Positions 6,192-13,994 of a stretch of 15,897 nucleotides of DNA are shown piece after piece. Made by a program: the position numbers and the translations under genes. Every line of letters starts with the position of its first letter. Positions within the stretch are counted from its first letter, which is position 1. Source of the DNA: JBOGEB01 sp050743125 (lineage in GTDB: Bacteria > Actinomycetota > Nitriliruptoria > Euzebyales > Egibacteraceae); NCBI GenBank assembly GCA_050743125.1, contig JBOGEB010000090.1, positions 1 through 15,897 on the forward strand, in the 5' to 3' direction. Under the pieces are notes generated by a model that saw only the letters and a list, made by a program, of their open reading frames with translations, searched no databases and was not told the DNA's origin.

Positions 6192-9100
6192 GCAACCACA
6201 GCTCACCGATGGCGTGGTTCGCGTGGGCACAGGGGCGGGCTTCGTCGTCACCGCCGACGGGCTGATCGTCACCTGCGCACACGTGGTGTCCGACGGTGGC
6301 TCCCCGCAACACGGCGCACCGCCGACGACCGCGGTCACCGTGGTCTTCCAGGCGACCGGGGAAGCGCGGCAAGCGCGAATCGAGCCGGCGTACTGGCGGG
6401 ACCGCGACCACGGGGACGTCGCCTTCCTGCGGGTCGAGGGGACGCTGCCTGCAGGCGTCCGCCCGTTGGCGCTGGGACTGTCTGCGGGCACACAAGGGCA
6501 CCCCTTTTCCACGTTTGGCTACCCGGCATCTGGGCCTGGCGGGGGCATGTACGGGTCTGGGCGGCTCGTCGATCAAATTTTCGACAACGGGTCGGAGCTG
6601 TTGCAGGTCACCGACGCCAGTGAGGTCACCCGAGGGTTCAGCGGCGGGCCGGTGTTCGACGAGACCGCTCGCCGGGTGATCGGGATGGTCACCGCCATTA
6701 CTCGCCCGGACAAGTACGGTCGCCTCGACCGCACCGCGTTTGTCATCCCGACCGAGACGCTGCGGGCCGTCTGTGCGGAGCTCACGGTGTCTGCGGTGTG
6801 CCCGTACCGCAGCCTCGACACGTTTCGCGAGGACGACGAAGAGTTTTTCTACGGCCGCGAGCGCGCGGTCAAGGCCGTAGTGGGCGGTCTCGAGAACGAT
6901 CTTCGCTTTCTGGCCGTGCTGGGTCCGTCTGGCTGCGGCAAGTCGTCACTCGTACAGGCAGGAGTGCTGCCCCGGCTGCGACGGGACGAGCTGGCGGGCA
7001 GTGGCCGCTGGGACGTCATCGTCGCCCGTCCGGGCAACGATCCCTTCGGCCAGCTTGGGCGCAACGGCTTGCCGCTCGCACAGGACTTGGCCGCCGCAGT
7101 GCGCCAGCGGCAGGCGGCGCACCCTGAACGGGAGCGGTTGGTGCTCGTGCTCGACCAGTTCGAGGAGCTGCTCGTGGCCGCTCCGGAAGCCGTGCGCAGC
7201 GCGCTCGCGGAGGCGCTCCATACTGCGCTGGAGCAGGCGCAGCCGCTGACGGTGCTGCTCGTGATGCGCGACGACTTCTACGCACCGCTGGCCGAGTCCG
7301 CCCCCCAGCTGATGGGCTGGGTCGAGCGAAATCTCGTCAACGTGCCAGCGCTGCTGGAAGCGCACGAGCTTGCAGCCATCGTGGAGCAGCCAGCACGCAC
7401 GGTGGGGCTGGGCTTCGAAGCAGGGCTGGTCGACCGGATCGTCGCCGATGCCATCACCGCCTCCGGATCGATCAGCGAGGGCCAGGGTGCGCGCAGCACC
7501 GTGCTGCCGTTGCTGGAGTTCGCGCTGACGCAGCTGTGGGAGCGGCGAGCCGACGGCAGGCTGACTCACGAGGCCTATGACCAGATCGGCAAGGTGACCG
7601 GCGGGCTTGCCCGGTGGTGCGACCGGGCATTTGAGGAGCTTGAAGACAAGCTGCGCCCCGTAGCCAGAAGGGTGGTCACCGCGTTGGTGCACCTGGGCGT
7701 GGAGGCCGAGGGCGTGCCGCACAGCCGTCGGCGGCGGACCATCGTCGAGCTGTGGCCACGCCCGGAGCAGGCCGACGCCGTCCGCGAGGTCGTGCAACAC
7801 CTGGCAGCTGCAAGGCTGCTGGTGACCAGCCGCCAGGACGACGGCCGGGAGACCGTCGAGCTGATCCACGAGGCGCTGCTGCGGGAGTGGGGGCTGCTCC
7901 GCCAATGGTTGGCGGACGACCAGAAATTTCTGAGCTGGCGGCAGCGCATCGAACATCAGGCTGCCGGATGGTTCTCCAGCGTGTCTCACGAAAGCCGCGA
8001 CGGAGACGAGGGCCTGCTGTTGCGTGGCCGGCAACTCACCGAAGCCGAGGACTGGACCGCTCAACGCTCAGGAGAGCTGCTCGCCGACGTCGGCGCATTC
8101 GTCGAGGCCAGCCGGCAGCTTCAGCGGCGCGAGCGCGAACGCGACCGACGACGCATTCGCCGGCTGCGTGCGCTGAGCGGCATTCTCGTCGTGCTGTTGG
8201 CCGTGGCGGGGTGGCAGTGGCGGACCGCTCGGCAACGAGGCGAGCTGGCGACCGCTCGGCAGTTGGCTGGCCAGGCGGCAGCGAACGCCGACCAGCAGCC
8301 CTTGTCGCTGCTGCTCAGCCTCGAGAGCCTGCGCCTGCACCCGACGGACGAGGCACGCGCCACGCTGTTGCAGGGGGTATTGGAGCCGCGGCACAACGTC
8401 GTTGCGCTCATCGGCCACACCAGCGGGGTCTATCAGGTCGCGCTCAGCCCCGACGGCGCCACGATCGTCTCCGCCAGCGTTGACCAAACGGTGCGACGAT
8501 GGGACGCGCGCACCGGCACGCCAATCGGCCAGCCGCTCACCGGTCACACCGACGCCGTCCGGGGAGTGGCCTTCAGCCCCGACGGCACCATGATCGCCTC
8601 CGGCAGCGAAGACGGCACCGTGCGACGGTGGGACGCCCGCACGGGCCAACCCATCGGCCCACCGCTCACCGGCCATGCCGACCAGGTCGAGGCGGTGGCC
8701 TTCAGCCCCGACAGCGCCATGATCGCCACCGCCAGCATCGACCGGACGGTGCGACGGTGGGACGCCCGCACGGGCCAACCCATCGGCCCACCGCTGACCG
8801 GCCACACCGACCAGGTCGAGGCGGTGGCCTTCAGCCCCGACGGCACCATGATCGCCTCCGGCAGCGAAGACGGCACCGTGCGACGCTGGGACGCCCGCAT
8901 CGGCGCCCCCATCGGCCAGCCACTCACCGGCCACACCGACCAGGTCGAGGCGGTGGCCTTCAGCCCCGACGGCACCATGATCGCCTCCGGCAGCGAAGAC
9001 CACACGGTGCGACGCTGGGACGCCCGCATCGGCGCCCCCATCGGCCAGCCACTCACCGAGCACACCGACCAAGTCGAGGGGGTGGCCTTCAGCCCAGACA

Positions 9101-10338
9101 GCAAAACCATCGCCTCCGCCAGCCTGGACCAGACGGTGCGACTGTGGGACGCCCAGACCGGCCAACCCATCGGCCAGCCCTTGATCGGGCACACCGACGC
9201 GGTTTTGGGAGTGGCGTTCAGCCCAGACGGCGCCATGATCGCCTCCGCCAGTTGGGACCGGACGGTACGGCGGTGGACCATCGTCACCGGCAAGCCCATC
9301 GGCCCGCACTTGACCGGACACATCGAGTCGGTCGAGGCAGTGGCGTTCAGCCCCGACGGCACCACCATCGCCTCCGCCAGCGGGGATCACACGGTGCGTC
9401 TTTGGGACGCCGTCACCGGCAGGCCCATCGGTCAGCCCCTCACCGGCCACACCGAGGGAGTCGAGGCGGTGGCGTTCAGCCCCGACGGCACCATGATCGC
9501 CGCCGCCAGCCGTGACCGAACCGTGCGACGGTGGGACGTGCGCACGGGCAAGCCCATCGGCCAGCCCCTGACCGGGCACACCAACTGGGTCATGGGGGTG
9601 GCGTTCAGCCCCGACAGCGCCATGATCGCCTCCGCTGGCGAGGACAGCACGGTGCGGCGGTGGAACGCCCGTACCGGCGCACCCATCGGCCGGCCCCTGA
9701 CCGGACACACTGACTGGGTCGTGGGGGTGGCGTTCAGCCCCGACGGCACCATGATCGCCTCCGCTAGCGAGGACAACGAAGTGCGGCGGTGGAACGCCAC
9801 CACCGGTGCCCCGCTAGGCCAGCCCCTGACCGGCCACACCAACTGGGTCTTAGGGGTGGCGTTCAGCCCCGACAGCGCCATGATCGCTTCCGCCAGCGCC
9901 GATGGGACCGTGCGGCGGTGGGACGCTCGCACCGGCAAGCCCATCGGCCAACCGCTTACCGGCCACACCGACAAGGTGGTGAGGGTGACGTTCAGCTCCG
10001 ATGGCGCGATGATCGTCGCCGCTGGTGAGGACGGGACGGTGGAACGGTGGAACGCGCGCACCGGCCAGCCCATCGGCCAGCCCCTCACCGGCTCTATCGG
10101 CCAGCCCCTCACCGGCTCTATCGGCCCGGTCCCAGGGGTGGCGTTCAGCCCCGACGGCAAAACGATCGCCGCCGCCAGCACCGACAGGACCGTGCGGCTG
10201 TGGCCGCTCAGCATCGACGCGTGGACCGACCACGCCTGCACGCTGGCCAAGCGCAACCTCACCCAAGACGAGTGGAACGAGTTCCTCGGCGACGGCCGGC
10301 CGTACGCCCGAACGTGCCCGAACCTGCCGTCCGGGTAA
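6124..10338 (+). CDS. Trypsin-like protease / nSTAND1 NTPase / transmembrane / WD40 protein
   Basis: A 1404-residue multidomain protein. Residues about 30-225 are a trypsin-fold peptidase with an intact triad: His53 (TCAHVV), Asp98 (HGDVAFL) and Ser173 (GFSGGPV, where most relatives have GNSGGPV). Residues about 230-640 are an nSTAND1 NTPase opening with PYRSLDTFREDDEEFFYGRE, with Walker A GPSGCGKSS (267-275) and Walker B LVLVLDQFEE (Asp344). A single hydrophobic helix (about 684-700), preceded by an arginine-rich coiled segment, separates it from 14 WD40 repeats (762 to about 1369) and a short HACTLAKRNLTQDEW tail. I chose GTG 6124: GGAGG lies five bases upstream and the codon overlaps the preceding TGA as GTGA. 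TTG 6112 and GTG 6214 are alternatives. Family knowledge: STAND proteins are switch-like sensors; here WD40 would sense and the protease act. An antiviral role is inference. It converges with amaB, nine bases apart. Confidence 0.9.
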   Translation: MIISRTSAARRTSRSRADGRDDEQPQLTDGVVRVGTGAGFVVTADGLIVTCAHVVSDGGSPQHGAPPTTAVTVVFQATGEARQARIEPAYWRDRDHGDVAFLRVEGTLPAGVRPLALGLSAGTQGHPFSTFGYPASGPGGGMYGSGRLVDQIFDNGSELLQVTDASEVTRGFSGGPVFDETARRVIGMVTAITRPDKYGRLDRTAFVIPTETLRAVCAELTVSAVCPYRSLDTFREDDEEFFYGRERAVKAVVGGLENDLRFLAVLGPSGCGKSSLVQAGVLPRLRRDELAGSGRWDVIVARPGNDPFGQLGRNGLPLAQDLAAAVRQRQAAHPERERLVLVLDQFEELLVAAPEAVRSALAEALHTALEQAQPLTVLLVMRDDFYAPLAESAPQLMGWVERNLVNVPALLEAHELAAIVEQPARTVGLGFEAGLVDRIVADAITASGSISEGQGARSTVLPLLEFALTQLWERRADGRLTHEAYDQIGKVTGGLARWCDRAFEELEDKLRPVARRVVTALVHLGVEAEGVPHSRRRRTIVELWPRPEQADAVREVVQHLAAARLLVTSRQDDGRETVELIHEALLREWGLLRQWLADDQKFLSWRQRIEHQAAGWFSSVSHESRDGDEGLLLRGRQLTEAEDWTAQRSGELLADVGAFVEASRQLQRRERERDRRRIRRLRALSGILVVLLAVAGWQWRTARQRGELATARQLAGQAAANADQQPLSLLLSLESLRLHPTDEARATLLQGVLEPRHNVVALIGHTSGVYQVALSPDGATIVSASVDQTVRRWDARTGTPIGQPLTGHTDAVRGVAFSPDGTMIASGSEDGTVRRWDARTGQPIGPPLTGHADQVEAVAFSPDSAMIATASIDRTVRRWDARTGQPIGPPLTGHTDQVEAVAFSPDGTMIASGSEDGTVRRWDARIGAPIGQPLTGHTDQVEAVAFSPDGTMIASGSEDHTVRRWDARIGAPIGQPLTEHTDQVEGVAFSPDSKTIASASLDQTVRLWDAQTGQPIGQPLIGHTDAVLGVAFSPDGAMIASASWDRTVRRWTIVTGKPIGPHLTGHIESVEAVAFSPDGTTIASASGDHTVRLWDAVTGRPIGQPLTGHTEGVEAVAFSPDGTMIAAASRDRTVRRWDVRTGKPIGQPLTGHTNWVMGVAFSPDSAMIASAGEDSTVRRWNARTGAPIGRPLTGHTDWVVGVAFSPDGTMIASASEDNEVRRWNATTGAPLGQPLTGHTNWVLGVAFSPDSAMIASASADGTVRRWDARTGKPIGQPLTGHTDKVVRVTFSSDGAMIVAAGEDGTVERWNARTGQPIGQPLTGSIGQPLTGSIGPVPGVAFSPDGKTIAAASTDRTVRLWPLSIDAWTDHACTLAKRNLTQDEWNEFLGDGRPYARTCPNLPSG
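8407..10230 (+). repeat. Fourteen tandem WD40 units of 129 bases
   Basis: Units begin at 8407, 8536, 8665, 8794, 8923, 9052, 9181, 9310, 9439, 9568, 9697, 9826, 9955 and 10084 with no length change over the first thirteen. The unit is LTGHTxxVxxVAFSPD, xxxIAxxSxDxTVRRWDA, then xTGxPIGQP. Units four and five differ at about four of 129 bases. Fourteen blades suit two seven-bladed propellers. The last unit is altered: the GHTDxV segment is replaced and lengthened. Confidence 0.95.
10081..10128 (+). repeat. 24-base tandem duplication in the last WD40 blade
   Basis: CCCCTCACCGGCTCTATCGG plus CCAG or CCCG occurs twice head to tail (10081-10104 and 10105-10128). It keeps the frame and yields LTGSIGQP followed by LTGSIGPV, in place of the LTGHTDxV start of a normal blade. 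The two copies differ only at the next-to-last base. Confidence 0.9.
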
Positions 10339-10347
10339 GGGCGTGAA

Positions 10348-11904
10348 TTACTCCGGCAGCCGAAAGTCGAGGTCGGCGGGCACGTCGGCGACGTCCATCT
10401 GGGCCTTCTGGAGCTTGCCGGCGTAGTCCCAGTTCAGCGCCTGCCAGCGGGTGAACTGGTCGAGGACCCACATGCCCGACTGGCGGCTGCCGTTGCCGGA
10501 CTTGCCGTTGCCGCCGAACGGCAGGTGCGCCTCCGCACCGGAGGTCGAGTTGTTCACGCTGACCATGCCGGCGCTGACGCGCTCGCGGAAACGGAACGCA
10601 TGCACCGGCGAGTTGGTGTAGATCGCCGACGACAGCCCGTAGCCGTGGCCGTTGGCCAGCTCGACGGCCTCGTCGAAGCCAGCGAACCGGGCGACCCCGA
10701 CGATCGGGCCGAACGTCTCCGTGCGGTACAGCTCGTCCTTGGCGGTGACGCCGTCGATGATCGTCGGGTGGCAGTACAGGCCGGCCTCGGGGTCACCGAC
10801 GAAGCCCTTGCGCGGGTTGTCGCGCGTGATCCGCCCGACGCCGGTCGACCCGTGCAGCGTGTGGTGGCCCTCGACGAGGTCGAGCCAGCCGAGGAACCGG
10901 TCACAGAACCGTTGCGTCAGCATCGGCCCGTAGAGCACGTCCCGCGTCGGGTCACCGATCCGCGCCGCCCGGGTGGCGGCGTCGAAGCGAGCGACGAACA
11001 CATCGTGCACCGCGTCGTGGACGATCACCGTGCCGAGCGACGTGCAGCGCTGCCCCGCGGTGCCGAAACCGCTGAACAGCGCGCCTTCGACCGCGAGGTC
11101 GAGGTCGGCGTCGGGCATGACGACCAGCGGGTTCTTGCCGCCGAGCTCCAGGCAAGGGCTCTGCAGGTGCCGGCCGCACAGCTCGCCGATGCGCCGCCCG
11201 ACCTCCGACGAGCCCGTGAACCCGACCTTGTCGACCAGGCCGGCCTCAAGCGCGCGGGACAGCCCGTCGAAGGTCGTCGGCCCGTCGGCGAGCACGAGGT
11301 TGCACAGCCCAGCGGGCAGGCCGGCGTGGGCGAGCAGCTCGACGAGCGCCTCGGCGCAGGCGGGCGTGTACTCGGCCGGCTTCCAGACCACCGCGTTGCC
11401 GCAGAGCAGCGCGGGCACGAGGTACCAGGCCGGCACGGCGACGGGGAAGTTGCCGGCGGTGACGACCGCCGCCACCCCGACCGGGGCGCGGAACGTGAAC
11501 AGCTGCTTGTCGGGCATCTCGCTCGGCACCGTCTGGCCGTACAGCCGCCGCCCCTCGCCGAGGAAGAAGCTGCAGGTGTCGACGACCTCCTGGACCTCGC
11601 CTCGGGCCTCAGCGAGCGGCTTGCCGATCTCGCGGGTCACGAGCCGGGCGAGCGCCTCGGCGTTCGCCTCGACCAGGCGGCCGATCTGCTGGATCGCGCG
11701 GCCACGGACCGGCGCGGGCGTCGCGGCCCACCCGGCCTGGGCCGCCCGGGTGGCGCGACAGGCGTCGACGAACGTGCCGGCGTCGCCGAGCAGGGCCTCG
11801 GCGACGACCTCGTCGGTGCGGGCGGGGTTGATCGAGGCCAGCCGGCCACCCGGCGCGTCGGTGCGCCGCTGGCCGCCGACGATCGAGCCGATCTGCCTGG
11901 TCAT
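10348..11904 (-). CDS. amaB: Aldehyde dehydrogenase, L-piperideine-6-carboxylate dehydrogenase type
   Basis: A 518-residue cytoplasmic NAD(P)-dependent aldehyde dehydrogenase of the ALDH7 (antiquitin-like) type. Visible landmarks are the oxyanion Asn in TAGNFPVA (152), WKPAEYTP, the Rossmann loop VGFTGSSEVG, the general base Glu253 in CLELGGKNP and the nucleophile Cys287 in GTAGQRCTS. In this context it should oxidise 2-aminoadipate 6-semialdehyde (in equilibrium with piperideine-6-carboxylate) to 2-aminoadipate, the step after lysine 6-aminotransferase. The ATG at 11904 overlaps the lat stop as ATGA, so translation is coupled. Length and motifs are complete. The specificity is inferred from the lat partner; alone I would only say ALDH superfamily. 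Confidence 0.9.
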   Translation of the reverse strand: MTRQIGSIVGGQRRTDAPGGRLASINPARTDEVVAEALLGDAGTFVDACRATRAAQAGWAATPAPVRGRAIQQIGRLVEANAEALARLVTREIGKPLAEARGEVQEVVDTCSFFLGEGRRLYGQTVPSEMPDKQLFTFRAPVGVAAVVTAGNFPVAVPAWYLVPALLCGNAVVWKPAEYTPACAEALVELLAHAGLPAGLCNLVLADGPTTFDGLSRALEAGLVDKVGFTGSSEVGRRIGELCGRHLQSPCLELGGKNPLVVMPDADLDLAVEGALFSGFGTAGQRCTSLGTVIVHDAVHDVFVARFDAATRAARIGDPTRDVLYGPMLTQRFCDRFLGWLDLVEGHHTLHGSTGVGRITRDNPRKGFVGDPEAGLYCHPTIIDGVTAKDELYRTETFGPIVGVARFAGFDEAVELANGHGYGLSSAIYTNSPVHAFRFRERVSAGMVSVNNSTSGAEAHLPFGGNGKSGNGSRQSGMWVLDQFTRWQALNWDYAGKLQKAQMDVADVPADLDFRLPE

Positions 11905-13223
11905 CGCGTCAGTCTCCCGAGCACACGGTCCATCGCCGCCACGGCCAGCTCGATCTCCTCTTCGCTGATCACGAGGGCCGGGCGCAGCCGCACCGCCCGC
12001 TCGCCGCCGGCCAGCACGACGACGTGCTCCTCGCGGCGCAGGCGGGTGACGAACTCGTCCCGCAGAGCGCCGCTTGCCAGGTCGAACGCGCAGAGCAGCC
12101 CGCGCCCGCGGACGTTGTCAACCAGCGAAGGGCACACCTCGGCGAGCCCTTCGAGCCCGCAGAGCAGCCGTTTGCCGAGCGTGGCGGCACGGTCGATCAA
12201 CCCCTCAGCCTCGATCACCTCGAGGAACCGTCGCGCGCGGACCATGTCCGTCAGGTTGCCACCCCACGTCGAGTTGAGCCGTGAGGAGACGGCAAGCGCG
12301 TGGCCTGCCACCTCGTCCACGCGGCCGCCGGCCATGATCCCGCACACCTGGAGCTTCTTGCCGAACGCGACGATGTCCGGGTGGAGGCCGAGCTGCTGGT
12401 ACGCCCAGGCGGCGCCGGTCGCGCCGCAGCCGGTCTGGACCTCATCGACGACGAACAGCGCGTCGTGCGCGCGGCACAGCCACTGCATCGCCTGGAGGAA
12501 CTCGGCCCGCAGGTGGTTGTCGCCGCCCTCGCCCTGGATCGGCTCGGCGATGAAGCAGGCGATGTCGTCCGGGTGCGTGGCGAACGCGGCGCGGGCCTGG
12601 TCCAGGGCACGGGCCTCGGCGGCCTCGACCTCGGTCTGGTGGGCGTCCAGCGGGAAACGCACGACGGGCGCGTCGATGCGCGGCCAGTCGAACTTCGGGA
12701 ACCGGGCGATCTTGTGGGCCTCGGTGTTCGTGAGCGACAGGGTGTAGCCGCTGCGGCCGTGGAACGCCTTCGTCAGGTGGAGGACCCTCGTGCCGAGGCG
12801 CCCGTCCCGGCCGTGCATCGCGTTGTGCTGCTGCTTCCAGTCGAAGGCCACCTTCAGCGCGTTCTCGACGGCGAGCGTGCCGCCCTCGATCAGGAACAGG
12901 TGCGGCAGGTCGGGGTCGCCGAGCACCCGCGCGAACGTCTCGACGAACTCGGCCAGGTGGGTCGTGTAGACGTCGGAGCTCGACGGTTTGTTCAGCGCGA
13001 CCTCGGTGAGGGTGGCGCGGAAGGCGTCGTCGTCGGCGAGCGCAGGGTGGCTGATGCCGAGCGGGGCAGAGGCGAAGAACGTGAACAGGTCGAGGTAGCG
13101 CGTCCCGTCGCGGGCGTCGACGATCCACGATCCGCAGCTACGCGCGGTGTCGAGGACGAACTCGTACCCGTCGACCAGGAGATGACGGCGCAGGGTGTCA
13201 TGCACCGCGTTGGGCAGGACCAC
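11901..13223 (-). CDS. lat: L-lysine 6-aminotransferase (lysine epsilon-transaminase)
   Basis: A 440-residue class III PLP-dependent aminotransferase. The opening RRHLLVDGYEFVLDTARSCG, FTFFASAPLGISHP, DEVQTGCGATG with the PLP-ring Asp260, and FGKKLQVCGI with the Schiff-base Lys (289/290) are the hallmarks of the lysine 6-aminotransferase group (the M. tuberculosis enzyme reads FGKKTQVCG). It transfers the epsilon amino group of lysine to 2-oxoglutarate, giving 2-aminoadipate 6-semialdehyde and glutamate. The frame is open upstream to 13373, but GTG 13223 is chosen: GGAG (complement of 13230-13233) lies six bases before it, and the resulting length matches the family (about 445). It is first in an operon with amaB and divergent from an Lrp-type regulator. 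Confidence 0.92.
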   Translation of the reverse strand: MVLPNAVHDTLRRHLLVDGYEFVLDTARSCGSWIVDARDGTRYLDLFTFFASAPLGISHPALADDDAFRATLTEVALNKPSSSDVYTTHLAEFVETFARVLGDPDLPHLFLIEGGTLAVENALKVAFDWKQQHNAMHGRDGRLGTRVLHLTKAFHGRSGYTLSLTNTEAHKIARFPKFDWPRIDAPVVRFPLDAHQTEVEAAEARALDQARAAFATHPDDIACFIAEPIQGEGGDNHLRAEFLQAMQWLCRAHDALFVVDEVQTGCGATGAAWAYQQLGLHPDIVAFGKKLQVCGIMAGGRVDEVAGHALAVSSRLNSTWGGNLTDMVRARRFLEVIEAEGLIDRAATLGKRLLCGLEGLAEVCPSLVDNVRGRGLLCAFDLASGALRDEFVTRLRREEHVVVLAGGERAVRLRPALVISEEEIELAVAAMDRVLGRLTR

Positions 13224-13304
13224 GGCATGCTCCGTTTCGTTGGCAGAGCGGCGCGGGAGCGCCGCGGTGGGCGGACGGCGTCGACTCCAGTGTCCGACAA
13301 GGGC

Positions 13305-13334
13305 CGGTTCGCAACCGTCGATCTGCGGTTGTGC
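13305..13334. promoter_or_regulatory. Candidate Lrp-type operator between lat and the regulator
   Basis: Three alternating half-sites stand in 30 bases: CGGTT (13305-13309), inverted AACCG (13313-13317) and CGGTTGT (13326-13332). The first two form a dyad with a three-base centre, the last two a dyad with an eight-base centre. A separate perfect palindrome GACGA-a-TCGTC lies at 13361-13371. Clustered imperfect dyads between a regulator and its divergent target suit Lrp/AsnC octamers. Binding is inferred. Confidence 0.4.
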
Positions 13335-13390
13335 GCGGCGACGAGGCGTGCGAATGTGCCGACGAATCGTCACAGCAGGTGGGATGCTTC

Positions 13391-13843
13391 ATGGACGTGA
13401 GGATCGACGAGCTGGACCGGGCGCTGTTGAGCCTGCTCGCCGCCGACGGCCGTCTGACGATGGCAGAGCTCGGCCGGCGCGTCGGGCTGTCCCGGACCGC
13501 GGTGCTCGCCCGCGTACGCCGTCTGGAGGACCGCGAGCTCATCCGCGGCTACCACGCGGACGTGCGCCTGCCCGAGCACGCCGGCGCCCATGCCGCGCGG
13601 GTCGGCATCGTCGTCCGCGCCCCCGATCTCGCCGCCTACGTCCGCCGCCTCGCCGCCCTCCCGGAGCTGCAGGAGGTCGAAACGGTCGCCGGCGAGTACG
13701 ACCTGCTCGTGCGGATCCGCGCCGACAGCGCCGCCCGCCTCGACGCGATCCTCGACCGCGTCAATGGCTGGCGCGAGACCGTGAAGACCACAACCTGGGT
13801 CGTCTTGACGGAGTACCTCGTCAGGGGCGGGGGCGCCGACTGA
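13391..13843 (+). CDS. Lrp/AsnC family transcriptional regulator
   Basis: A 150-residue regulator. Residues 6-58 are an AsnC-type winged helix-turn-helix (DELDRALLSLLAADGR, MAELGRRVGLSRTAVLARV, RRLEDRELIRGY). Residues about 70-145 are the RAM ligand-binding and oligomerisation domain (VETVAGEYDLLVRI is its typical gly-rich turn). It is transcribed divergently from lat-amaB across 167 bases, which makes it the probable lysine-responsive controller of that operon. Family knowledge: such proteins bind amino acids and form octamers that wrap DNA. ATG 13391 opens directly into the conserved helix; the GGTGGG seven bases upstream is a weak ribosome binding site. Confidence 0.92.
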   Translation: MDVRIDELDRALLSLLAADGRLTMAELGRRVGLSRTAVLARVRRLEDRELIRGYHADVRLPEHAGAHAARVGIVVRAPDLAAYVRRLAALPELQEVETVAGEYDLLVRIRADSAARLDAILDRVNGWRETVKTTTWVVLTEYLVRGGGAD

Positions 13844-13870
13844 GCATGTGCCCGCGCGGCATGGGATGCC

Positions 13871-13890
13871 TTCCTGCGGATCCGAAGGAA
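13871..13890. repeat. Palindromic repeat, copy B1
   Basis: TTCCT, g, CGGATCCG, a, AGGAA followed by AGC. It is identical to copy A1 at 22 of 23 positions from TTCCT onward. It lies 27 bases after the Lrp-type gene. Confidence 0.75.
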
Positions 13891-13932
13891 AGCGGCGGTC
13901 GCGCGGGCCGGCAACGCGGTTGGGCGGCGACG

Positions 13933-13952
13933 TTCCCGCTCATGGGAAGGAA
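13933..13952. repeat. Palindromic repeat, copy B2 (diverged)
   Basis: TTCCCgctcatGGGAA followed by GGAAAGTTGG, starting 62 bases after B1. The centre has changed, but the arms changed together (CCC/GGG), which keeps the dyad. Its spacing from B1 mirrors A1-A2 (61 bases). The stretch between copies is also alike: GCAAGGCGG and TCCCGCT in pair A, GCAACGCGG and TTCCCGCT in pair B. Confidence 0.6.
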
Positions 13953-13994
13953 AGTTGGCCCTCCTGTACCCACGGTCGGAGGCCGTCGGGGCGG

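Noticed and set aside
6188..6263. ATG 6188 (ATGA overlap with the Trypco1 tail) as the protease start
   Set aside because: It is not in the protease frame and soon reaches a stop. It may be the ancestral start, now shifted.
8068..9708. Long minus-strand frame opposite the WD40 region, with repeats of its own
   Set aside because: Its periodicity is simply the 129-base WD40 period read backwards.
8407..10230. Regular repeat array as a CRISPR-like locus
   Set aside because: The 129-base units are coding, contiguous and without unrelated spacers. Translation gives WD40 blades.
13224..13373. N-terminal extension of lat up to 13373
   Set aside because: The added 50 residues are arginine/proline-rich, absent from the family, and cover the divergent promoter region. 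GTG 13223 has a good ribosome binding site.
10525..13400. Long plus-strand open frames opposite amaB and lat
   Set aside because: They are the complement of two well-recognised enzymes. The products are arginine- and alanine-rich with no motif.
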